Part shown: positions 55,458-64,000 of the stretch, one piece after another
Layout: each line of letters opens with the position of its first letter
Position numbering within the stretch: position 1 is the first letter of the stretch
Source of the DNA: Cyanophora paradoxa
Taxonomy: Eukaryota > Glaucocystophyceae > Cyanophorales > Cyanophoraceae
Length of the DNA stretch: 64,000 nt
Direction: 5' to 3'
Assembly (NCBI GenBank): GCA_004431415.1
Contig: QPMI01000627.1
Span: 1 to 64,000, forward strand
Notes under the pieces: generated by a model
What the model saw: the letters and a program-made list of their open reading frames with translations, nothing else
Told to the model about the DNA's origin: nothing
Databases searched by the model: none
Translations under genes and position numbers: made by a program

Positions 55458-57694
55458 ATGCTCACCAAGGAGGTGCGCCGCGCGTGTGTCGGTTTCGTTC
55501 GTCGTGGCGGTACTCAGCGCTCCCAGGATGTTGCCGCCGCGGCGAATGAGGGCCGGGTCATCGAGCTGAAGAGCAAGCAGGACCTCGACGAGCTCTTCGA
55601 CATCGTCGACGAGCCGGCGGGCGTCGACGAGATCCCCTCGTCCGGCACGATGGTCATGGTAGGCCGCGCCCCCTCTGCAACGGCGTCGGCGGCTCTCACG
55701 CAGGCGCCCGGCCGCAGGCGTACGCCTCGTGGTGCGGACACTGCAAGCACCTCAAGCCCGAGTTCGACGATGCCGCCAAGGAGGTCGCTGATCCCGCCAG
55801 ATTCGCTGCGCGCCCCGCCGCCGTCTGACCCCCCCGCCTGTGCCCCTCTCCCTTGCGCCGCCCTCCTACAGCTGGTAAGAGCCCCCCTCGCCCATTCCCT
55901 TGACCTCGGCTCAGCCGTCCGCCCCTGCAGAAGGGGAAATTCCCGCTGGCTCGGCGCGCCCTGCACCCCTCCCACCGTCGCTTCCCGCCCCCGCTGACCG
56001 CCCCGCAGCATCGACGCCGACGCCGTCAACGTCGGCCAGGTCGCCGGCTACCAGATCACCGGCTACCCCACCGGTTCCTTCCCCCGCCCCCTCTAGCCGC
56101 CCGCCCGCCCTCCGCCTCACGCCCGGCTGCCGCGCCGCACGGCAGTCGTCATCGCCAAGGATGCTGACCTTCAGTCCGACAACATGAAGTTCGGTGCGTG
56201 CGCGCGCGCCGTTAAGATCAGCTTTCGCGCCCGTTGCTCGGTCCCGGCCGGCCGACCGCCTTCATTCCTACGGAGCCGCCGATAAACGCGCCCCCGGCTT
56301 GTCCTACGCCCGCCCGCCCGCCACGAGCCGCCCTCCGAGCGCCGGCCGCGCAGGGAGCAAGAAGTACGCCGACGAGCGCACCGCGGACGCCATCGTCGAC
56401 ACCATCGAGGTCGGCCCGGCCCGGCCCGTCCGGCGCTGCCCGGCGCTGCCCGCCCCTGACCCGAGCAGACGTACTTCTCGGCCGACGCGGAGGAGGACAT
56501 CGGCGGGGGCGACCTCACCAAGGAGCAGGCGCGCCCGACCCCGCCCCGCCCCGCCCCGCCCCGCCCCGCCCCGCGAGCGAGCCGGGCGCGCGGCAGGTTC
56601 TGAAGGCGGTGAACGCCGGCAAGGTCCTCGAGCTCCAGAGCAAGGACGACGTCGAGGTGCGCAGCTGTCCTAGAGGCCCCAGGTGAACCCGCGCGGGTCG
56701 CTCCTGGCCTGAGGTCGGCGGCGCGGCGCAGGCGCTGCTCGACATCATCGACGAGGCCCCCGGCTCGGACGAGATCCCGAGCGACGGCGCCATGTGCGCC
56801 CCGCCCCGCCCCGCCCCCCTCCCAGCCCCTCCCCGCCCGTGACGGCGAACCGTACACGCAGCGTGATGGCGTACGCCTCGTGGTGCGGCCACTGCAAGGC
56901 CATGAAGCCCGGTGCGCGCCCCCCGCCCCCGCCCCCGCCCCTCCCGGCGGCCCCGCCGACCCGACTCGCCCGCGCGACTCACTCGCCCGCGCGACTCACT
57001 CGCCCGGCCCGGCAGCCTTCAACGAGGTGGCGTCGGACCTGAAGGGCAAGTTCGTCGTGGCGCGCGTCGACGCCTCGGCCCACGGTGTCCGCTCCGTCGG
57101 CGACGTCGACATCGCCGGCTACCCCACCGGTCCGTCTGCCCGACCTCGTCTTCAAGCTTCTCGGCCGGCCGCTCGCCCTGCCCTCTCACCTCCGCCCTCC
57201 CCTCCCCGGCAGTCGTCCTCGCCAAGGACTCCGACGCGGGCCGCGAGGGCGGCGTCAGTGCGCGCCCGCGCCGCCCCGCCCCGCGCCCGCGCCCGCGGCC
57301 CCTCCCGCGCACCCCTCCCCTCACGCCTCCGCAGAGGTCGAGGAGTACAACGGCGGGCGCTCCGCGTCGTCAATGGAGGACGCCATCTCGGTGCGTGCGG
57401 GCCCCTGCTTCCTTCCTCTCTCCCTTCCTTTCCTCCGCCGAGCCGCGGCCGGCCGACCGCAGAGCACCTTCGACGTCAGCCAGCTCGACGAGGCCGTCCA
57501 GGGCGCGCCCCGCCCCGCCGCCGCCGCCCCCGCCCCGCCACGCACGCGCCCCCTAACGCGCTCGCGCGCGCGCAGCCATCGGCGACGACTTCGACGCCGA
57601 CGCCGTCGCCGGCGCGTCGGGCGACGCCTGCGAGACGGACTTCGTCGACGACTCGGCCTTCGAGCTCGCCGCCGAGGAGCAGCTCGAGCTCTAG
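55458..57694 (+). CDS. Thioredoxin/PDI-like protein C, two active domains
   Basis: Start MLTKE, then DVAAAANEGRVIELKSKQDL, DELFDIVDEPAGVDEIPSSG, AYASWCGHCKHLKPEFDDAA (CGHC at 55730-55744), IDADAVNVGQVAGYQITGYP, VVIAKDADLQSDNMKFGSKK, TYFSADAEEDIGGGDLTKEQ. A second full domain follows: VLKAVNAGKVLELQSKDDVE, ALLDIIDEAPGSDEIPSDGA, MAYASWCGHCKAMKP (CGHC at 56881-56895), KGKFVVARVDASAHGVRSVG, VDIAGYPT and VVLAKDSDAGREGG. The end is GDACETDFVDDSAFELAA plus EEQLEL, TAG at 57692. Both active sites are intact. The layout (two a-type domains, no obvious b domains or signal peptide) differs from classical PDI. Introns are mostly GC-rich, GT or GC donor. Confidence 0.85.
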
Positions 57695-58109
57695 GCGCCT
57701 CTTATTTCCCCTCCCGCCCCGCCCGGTCCCCCACCCTCTCCCATGCGTGCCCCCTCTGCTCCCCATACTCCCTCCCCAGCCTGCGGCAGCGACCCGCCAG
57801 GCTGCCGCTCGCAGTATTTCTCGTTACAGCAGCCGAATCGGATCGGAACCGACAGATGTATGTGCACGTGCACGAGTCTATCCAGTGCCGCGTCGGGGGG
57901 AACTCGTTAGGATAGTGTTCGGGCTCCAGTGCAGCCCCGCGGCCAGGAGTCCTCTGCATGCTCTGCCCTCACGGAGATTTCTGCCTCATGGCATTATAAT
58001 CGACATCGCATAATTTAGTACGGTACGAAGTTTTTTCCTAGGAGATACGTGCGAGGCACCAATAAGACACGAATACGACGCTGGCGGCGCCTGCGCCTGC
58101 GGGTTGCGC
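57695..58109. other. Tail-to-tail intergenic stretch, thioredoxin-like C / tandem-family copy 4
   Basis: About 415 bases of 3' flanking sequence. The first 60 bases match the flank of gene B in inverted orientation. The second half is AT-richer. No gene seen. Confidence 0.4.
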
Positions 58110-61100
58110 CTAGCAGGCGAGGACGACCTCCTGGTTGGTCTGGCAGGGGCAGGCCGCCGAGACCTCGTCGTCGGCCGAGGCGGCGGCGAGGAGGTCGTCG
58201 GCGAAGGTCTCGCCCTCGAGGGCGTCCACGTACCCCTCGCCCTCCCCCTCGCCCGCCTGCTGCGCCGCCTCGTCCAGGCGCGTCAGCTGCGTCGTGTTGA
58301 ACTGCAGCTGCTTGAAGGCGTCGAACGAGTTGATCTGGCCGTCGTCGAAGCGCTTCGCCAGGCCCGTCTGCGGGTCGAACGTGTACACGCCGTCCTCGAA
58401 GGGGAAGGGCTGCGGGGGAGGGGAAACCGGCTCAGCCTTGCGCGCGGGGCCGGGCGGGACGGGCGGCACGGGCGCCCACCTGGCCGTACGAGTTGGCGAC
58501 GACGTTCTGGAAGTAGTCGCGGTCGACGGTGAGGGAGGTGCCGTCCTCGAGGGGCACGTCGACCGACTCGAAGATGTTGCCGCGGTTCGCCACGAAGAAC
58601 TGGCCGGCCGTGTTGAGCGCGAGCGGCAGCCCGTCGTGGGTGTAGATCTTGTCGCCGCCCACCAGGTTGTCGAACACGGTCTTGGGCACCTGGACCACCG
58701 CGTGGCCGTCGGGGAACGGCACGCTGACGAACTCGGGCGCCGGGCCGTCGACCGGCGCGTCGGCGAAGGCGCCGCCCTGGAAGACGAGGAGCTTGGCGCC
58801 GAGCGGGAAGGTGGCGCCGTCGGCGAGCTGGCCGTAGACCTCGCCGTCCACCATGACGTAGTCCTCGCCGTAGGGGACGGGCACCTGCGGGACGGCCCGC
58901 TCGAGGCCCTCGCCCTCGCCCTCGAAGTCGGCGCCGCCCTCGGGCAGGAGCGCCTCGCGCTGCATCTTGGTGCCGACGCAGGCGCCCGACGGCGGCGGCG
59001 AGATGTCGGCCTTGGCGTCCGGGTCGAACTCGCTGTAGATGCGCGGCTCCTTCAGCGTGTAGCCGTCCGCGTCCGCGACTGCGTAGTCCGGCGCGGGGGC
59101 ATTGGCCTGCACGTCGAACTCGGAGAGCTCGGGGTGGTGGCGGAGCATCTCCAGGCGCATCATCATCTCGTGGTTGTGCTGCATGTGCTTCTCCTCGAGC
59201 GAGCTCCGGACAGCCTGGATCTCCGACTCGAGCGCCGCCGGGTCGATGCCGAGCCCCGCCGCGCGCTCCTGCATCATCGCGACCAGCTTGGTCACGTCGT
59301 CGGTGTGCTTCTGGAGCTGCGCCGCGCCGCGCGCGTCAGCGGCGGGCGGGCGGGCGGCGACGGGAGCGGGCGGGGCGCACGCTCTGGTTGATCTTATCCA
59401 TGTCCTTGAACGTGTCGTCGATGTTGCCGTTCAGGTCGTCCAGGCGGCGCTGGAGGAGGGTGACGCGGCCCTGGTTGAAGTCCTTGGGCGGCTTCGACTG
59501 CTCCTCCGACAGCTGCTCCTGCACCTTGTTCATCTCCATCTGGATCTGCTGATGCCGCATCTGCATGTCGAAAATGCGGTCCTGGCGCTCGAGCTGCTCC
59601 TCGAGCTCCTTGGCGTAGGCCTCCTTGAGGGTCGCCAGGATCCCCTCCGGGCTCGTGTCCGTCGGGTCTGCCTCCTCCCCCTCCTTGTACGCCGGCCGCG
59701 CCGACTCGTGGATCTGCTCGTTGCCCCGCCCGTCTGCGCCCCCCGTGTCGGCGCCGGGCGTGGCGCGCGAGGCAGAGCGCTGCGGGGCGGAGGCCGGCGC
59801 ACCGGTCGGCGCGGGGGCCCACTTGCCGTCGACGATGGCGCACTTGCCGATGACGAGGGCCTCGGCGGCCTTGTCGACGCACTTGATCTCGTCGCTCGAG
59901 AGGTGGCCCTTGAAGGCCGCCTTTTGGCCCGGCGTGAGGTCGCACTTGTTGTTCGGGGCGATCTTGAGCAGGGGACACTTCTGGAACTTGGTGAAGTACT
60001 TGGCGTCCTGCTCGACGACGCCCGACGGCTTGAAGGTGATCTTGTCGCTCTTCTCGACCTCCTCGATGAACGCGAGCTTCTTCTCGACGATCTTGCCGTC
60101 GCGGTACCACGGGCGGATCTTCTCCACGTCGTACTGCGCCGGGCCGGTCGGGACCTCCGCGTCGCGGTGCTCGATCGTCTTCTCGTCGCACTTCGTCCGA
60201 GACACGTCCTTCTGGCGGATGTACGCTGCGCGGAGCGTTGGAACAGGCTGCGGCCCCGGGCGGGGGAGGCATCACTCACTGTTGATCTGGCCGAGCTCGG
60301 CACCGGGCTGGATGCTGCGCGGCCCGCGTCTCAGCGGGCGCTCGACGGCGGCGCCGCGCGCGGGGGGGTGACGCACTAGTAGCCGGTGATGTCCGCCTGG
60401 TCGGTCTGCTCGTACGTGCCCTTGCCGTACTCGATACCGTCCTGCGTCCACTCCTTGGTGCACTCCTTGGAGATCGGCTGCTTCCACTTGAGGGTGTGCT
60501 TCTCATCGTACTTCAGCTCGAAGTCCTGCGGCGCGGCGGCGTCAGAGGGGCTGGCGGCGGGGGCGACATGCAGCGCAAACGGACCTGCTTGGCGATGGTC
60601 TGGACCTCGCAGGCCGTGATGTCCTCGGTCTTGACGACGTTGAAGTTGACGTCCGCCTTGAACAGCGACTCGATGCCGATGTTCTTGGCAGCCATCGCCT
60701 TCAGGAGGCCCTTCGGGAGCGTGTTCTGGCACTGCGCATCGGATCCGCGTCAGGAATTGCCGCAGGGGGCCGAATCGCCGTCGCCCGCACCAGGCGCGGG
60801 ATGCTGTCGTCGACGTGGAGCTTGTACTGCTTGAAGTCCTTGTGCTCCACCTCCTGCAGCGAGTTGACCTTCAGCTCGACGTTCTCGATCACGAGGTTGT
60901 CGCAGGTCTTCTCCTCAGTGTACTCCTTCGGCCCCTTGTCTGCACATGAAGCGCGCTCAGCGAGGGGCCGCAAGCCTCGGTGAAACAGAGCGCCGCCGCA
61001 CCCTTCATCCCGCAGGTCGCGGTGCCGCATTTGCCGACCATGGGGCCCGTCGGCTTGAAGTCCTGGGTGTCCCACTGCGCCCCGCCGCCCCCGGCCCCGT

Positions 61101-62179
61101 CGGCGACGCCAGCGGCCCTCGGGGGGAACACGACCACGCACGTCCCAGGTGGTGGCGCCTTCCTGCCCGGGGACGACCTGGCCCTCGATGATCTGCTTCT
61201 CGCCATAGACGACCTTGTCGACCTTGACCTGCTGCTTCGTCTCGAGGAAGCCTGCGGTCGGTGCGATTAGCGCGGCTGGATCCGCAAAGCGGCGCTGGCA
61301 GCGCGGACCCTTCTCCTTGACCGGCACGGTCTTCTCGTCGTGGCCCATGCGCTCGTACGGCTGCGTGATCCTGCGCGGCGCCTCAGCGCGCGGCCCCGCA
61401 GCGAGAACCCGGCGGAGGGCGGGATTGCCGCGCACTTCCAGGTGCCTGCGGAGCGCCGTCAGCGCGCGCGGATTTGAGGGAACGCGAGCGGCAGCGGCGG
61501 CGCTCGCGCACCGGCGCGCTTGGCGTCGGCGGTGTACTCGGCATCACCGTGGATGTGGATCTTGGCGGGGCCCAGCACCTCTCCCACGACTACGCGGGGG
61601 TCGGTCAGCCGCAGGCGCCCCTGGGGCCCCGGCGCGAGGCGAGCGGCGCCGCGCACTCTTGAAGGGCCGCACGAAGTCGACCTGCTTCACGTGGAAGCCG
61701 TCCTGCGCCGAGCACTGGTCCTCCACAAACGCCGCTGTGAAACGCGTGCTTCAGGGCGCAGCCTGCGGGCACGGGCCGCGCGGCGACTTTGACGCACGAC
61801 GCGTGAGGGCCGCCTGTATGTACTCGACCTGCGCCAGGGGTCAGGGCTTGTGGTACGTAAGCGTGCGGGTGCGACGACGGCGCACCGACTGATCATCCTG
61901 AATGGCGGCCTCGTCGTAGGCCCGGGCGTAGGCGGGGCCCTCTGTGAGCTCGGGAGCCGGCTCAAAGTGCGCCTCCGGCGGCAGAAGGTCGCTCAGGAGG
62001 CCAAGAACGGGCGGGGCCGGCTCGGACTCGCCAACCGGCTCCGGCTCGATCAGGACGGGCCCCCGTCCGTAAGACGGGTGCTCCACGTTCTTCACCGAGC
62101 CGAGGCCTTCGGTGGGCGGCGGGGAGTTGCCAAAGTTGCCGGGGAGAAGATTGGGATCGAAGTCGTCCACTGGGGCCAT
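58110..62179 (-). CDS. Tandem-family protein, copy 4 (mosaic relative)
   Basis: Start MAPVDDFDPNLLPGNFG at 62179, stop at 58110. The N-terminus (VLIEPEPVGESEPAPP) and the C-terminal half are its own. The exons [77 protein letters not shown] and [13 protein letters not shown] match copies 1-3. The next part (YDVEKIRPWYRDGKIVEKKL, FQKCPLLKIAPNNKCDLTPG, FKGHLSSDEIKCVDKA) is a diverged homologue. A Gln/Met-rich helix (RIFDMQMRHQQIQMEMNKV) stands where the others have their coiled coil. A long exon near 59295-58480 is unique (YTLKEPRIYSEFDPDAKADI, VVQVPKTVFDNLVGGDKIYT). The acidic end FADDLLAAASADDEVSA finishes the protein. No EF-hand-like motif and no signal peptide. Function unknown. Confidence 0.75.
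60212..61246 (-). repeat. Block of copy 4 nearly identical to copies 1-3, introns included
   Basis: This stretch matches about 20341-21378 of copy 2 and about 15532-16555 of copy 1 almost base for base, both in exons and in introns, while the flanks on both sides are strongly diverged. The borders fall near the ggatgtacgctgcgc string and near ctgcttcgtctcgagg. Confidence 0.85.
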
Positions 62180-62572
62180 CTCGAAAGACTGTCGATGCCG
62201 GCCGCGGTGTGCGACTCGCTGACCTCAGCTAACTATGTGGCTACGTGCGATTATGTATATACACGCCGACTGAACTTTTGCCGCTGAATTAAGGGCAGCA
62301 GAAAGGAACTGCTTTTCCGGCCAGCCACCAACAAGACCCAACGTGATGAGACCTGCTGCGCATGCAGCTGCTAGGAGCACGGAAAAAAGGGGGGACCTGT
62401 CCGACTGGGGTACGCATATACAGTGTTTTTGCCATTGCGAACTTCGAATTCTGATCGGCCTGTTTTTTTAATTCTTAATGATCTAGAAACGTGGCAAGTG
62501 CTCTTAGGAGGTTCGCTTCTGTACCAAGTAGTTAGTTCCTTCTACCGGTTTGCCCAGCGCACTGTAGGTCCG

Positions 62573-63145
62573 GTCCGGACCAGTGATGTTATCATGATAA
62601 TGATGTTCTATCATGATAATGATATGATGCATGATATCATCATGATACGGACCCCATCATGGCTATCATCATGGCATGATGATGATAGATCCCCCCCCCA
62701 GACCCCCCAAACCGCGATCGCGAGCCTCGGAGTTTCTCACGCTCCAAACACCTTAGCAGAGTTAAATAAGTAATCGAGAGAGTGATTAACATGATCTTTA
62801 GCAGAAAGCGCACCGAAATATTTAATAGCGCTAGCGATGTTAACGTTCTTGCCATCACAGCGTCTCCACCGGTACCCCCCTCTGGCCCATGGCCATCGCC
62901 ATCACAGCGCTAGCGCCAGGTGTAGAGGATGTGTCTGAGTTGGATTATAGTGCAGCTCTATGCTTCTTCTGTCGACTTTCGTGTCAAAACGACATCTTTG
63001 CAGCAACTTTCACTGTTTCACATGTACAGCGCCGGGAACTTTGTATGCATATGGTGATAATGCTATGATATGATATGATATGATGATGATAATGATATCA
63101 TGACTTTTTGGGCGGCCGTATCATGATAACATCACTGGTCCGGAC
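62573..63145. mobile_element. Candidate non-autonomous element with 27-bp terminal inverted repeats
   Basis: The 27 bases at 62573-62599 (start gtccggaccagtgatgtta) are the perfect reverse complement of 63119-63145. The 570-bp interior is AT-rich, has ATGATATCAT palindromes and no transposase frame. This looks like a MITE or fold-back element. No clear target-site duplication was found, so the call is tentative. Confidence 0.5.
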
Positions 63146-63204
63146 TCCGGAGGACCGGATCCGGATCCTACGGATTCCTACCGTCCTATAGCTACGCGTC
63201 TACG

Positions 63205-63676
63205 TATACCCCGGGTAGGGTTGGCAGCTTGAAATTTCAAGCCATTGAAAATGCATTGAAATTGAAAATTCAATTTCACTTTCAATGCCGTTCGGTTGAA
63301 ATTGCATTGAAATAGAATATAAAAATAATATAAAAGATATTGAATTTGTCCGTTTCCCCACCCCGGCCGGGCCGGGCCCTTCGCTTCCCCTTCCCAGGCC
63401 GGGCCAGCCCCCCGGGCCCCGGCCTTACCAGGAGCCCTCGCGATCGAGCTCCCAGCCCGTTCAGAGACTCGAAGACTGTGATAGAGCTTAGAGTGGAGTC
63501 GATTATGAGTGAAACTTGAAAGAGACTCTCAGCAATGCGTAGGGTCTCTAAAAGAGCTGCACTAGTACTGCAGGTTGAAATTTCAATTGAATTTTCAAAG
63601 CTTTCAAAGGGTCGACTTTCAGTTTCAACGCCAAAATTTTGAATTTCATGAAATTCACCAACCCTAACCCCGGGTA
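63205..63676. repeat. Inverted-repeat structure rich in TTGAAATT words
   Basis: The left end reads taccccgggtagggttgg, then ttgaaatttcaa. The right end reads gaatttcatgaaattcacc then aaccctaaccccgggtagg, an imperfect reverse complement. The interior holds many GAAATTG/CAATTTC words and a GAGACTC-rich part, like the stretch at 33530-34020. Confidence 0.5.
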
Positions 63677-64000
63677 GGCGACCTCTGCTTGCAATTGTGG
63701 CCTCTGCTAGGCTGTAAATTAGGGAGTAGGGCTGTCGCCAGTGATGGAATTAATAATAACCCCCAAAATGGGACTTTATAAGAATCATTATTAATAGTTA
63801 ATAATTAGTTATTAGTAGATTATTAATTACTTCCTCATAGAAGCGCGAAACCACGCGTTGATGGAGCGCTGCCGCACGTTTCTGGTGCTAAACACTCTTG
63901 TATAAGCTGCTTTAGCATTGCGAGTGCCCTCTATATCTGTTTGGGGTCGAATGAAAGGGTTAAAGTGCGATCAAGGGGGTACTGGATGGTCTGGAGCTGC

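Larger units (their letters stand above)
62180..64000. other. Gene-free, AT-richer right end of the window
   Basis: About 1.8 kb without a coding region that I can support. It contains ATGATATC-type simple repeats (62590-62690 and 63055-63110), two inverted-repeat structures listed separately, a C-rich tract (63355-63420) and TAATTA-rich sequence from 63750 on. The change in composition suggests repeat-derived or gene-poor DNA. Confidence 0.6.

Noticed and set aside
53594..57694. ER-resident classical PDI genes.
   Set aside because: No signal peptide is seen at the chosen starts and the ends (DEQLEL, EEQLEL, FYIDDL) are not standard retention signals. Only the thioredoxin/PDI fold is supported.
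58110..62179. Copy 4 as a member of the local tandem array moved by misassembly.
   Set aside because: Its ends and C-terminal half are unique, so it is a separate locus. Only the middle block is shared.
62590..63110. ATGATATC repeats as a telomere or centromere sequence.
   Set aside because: The units are irregular and short, and lie inside inverted ends; nothing resembles a TTTAGGG-type telomere array.

Overview
This window is nuclear DNA of a photosynthetic eukaryotic microbe. It has very high GC, about 20 densely packed genes on both strands, and almost every gene is cut by many very short GC-rich introns (about 45-80 bases). Most introns begin with GC rather than GT, with an extended donor like AG|GCGCGCC or AG|GCCCGCC, and end in GCAG. 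ArgJ and aspartokinase carry long N-terminal extensions that start M-S-A-F or M-A-F and have no hydrophobic signal peptide. That style is known from plastids of glaucophytes and red algae. My best guess is an alga with a primary plastid, glaucophyte-like, but this is inference from style, not from a match.

Layout. 1-8.3 kb: copine (minus, cut by the left edge), a NUP43-like nucleoporin (plus), plastid ArgJ (plus), an ARF/ARL GTPase (minus) and GatC (minus). 8.5-12.5 kb: a large secretory-pathway protein with a fucosyltransferase (GT23-like) C-terminus. 12.6-27.0 kb: three tandem minus-strand copies of an unrecognised large acidic protein with an EF-hand-like end. A fourth, mosaic relative lies at 58.1-62.2 kb. 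27.7-31.0 kb: ankyrin repeats fused to two TIR-type domains (minus). 31.5-36.0 kb: plastid aspartokinase without an ACT domain (plus) and a class IV PLP aminotransferase of D-amino-acid type (minus). 36.7-47 kb: COP9 signalosome subunits CSN2 (plus) and CSN5 (minus), with an unrecognised small protein, a SEC14/CRAL-TRIO protein and an ankyrin protein between them. 47-51 kb: two unrecognised proteins with coiled-coil character. 51.4-57.7 kb: three related thioredoxin/PDI-like genes, two of them an inverted, head-to-head pair. 62.2-64 kb: AT-richer, gene-free sequence with simple repeats and a candidate element with terminal inverted repeats.

How the genes relate. Neighbours are mostly housekeeping genes and do not form operons. 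Functional links are loose: ArgJ, aspartokinase and the aminotransferase belong to amino-acid metabolism, GatC to organelle tRNA charging, and CSN2 and CSN5 to one deneddylase complex. Two regions are clearly shaped by recent duplication: the tandem family and the thioredoxin cluster. The tandem family is the best candidate for something undescribed. Several exons show single-base losses in homopolymer runs (notably 19.03-19.87 kb, also near 4.85 kb), which look like uncorrected sequencing errors. Gene coordinates below span first to last coding base and include introns.
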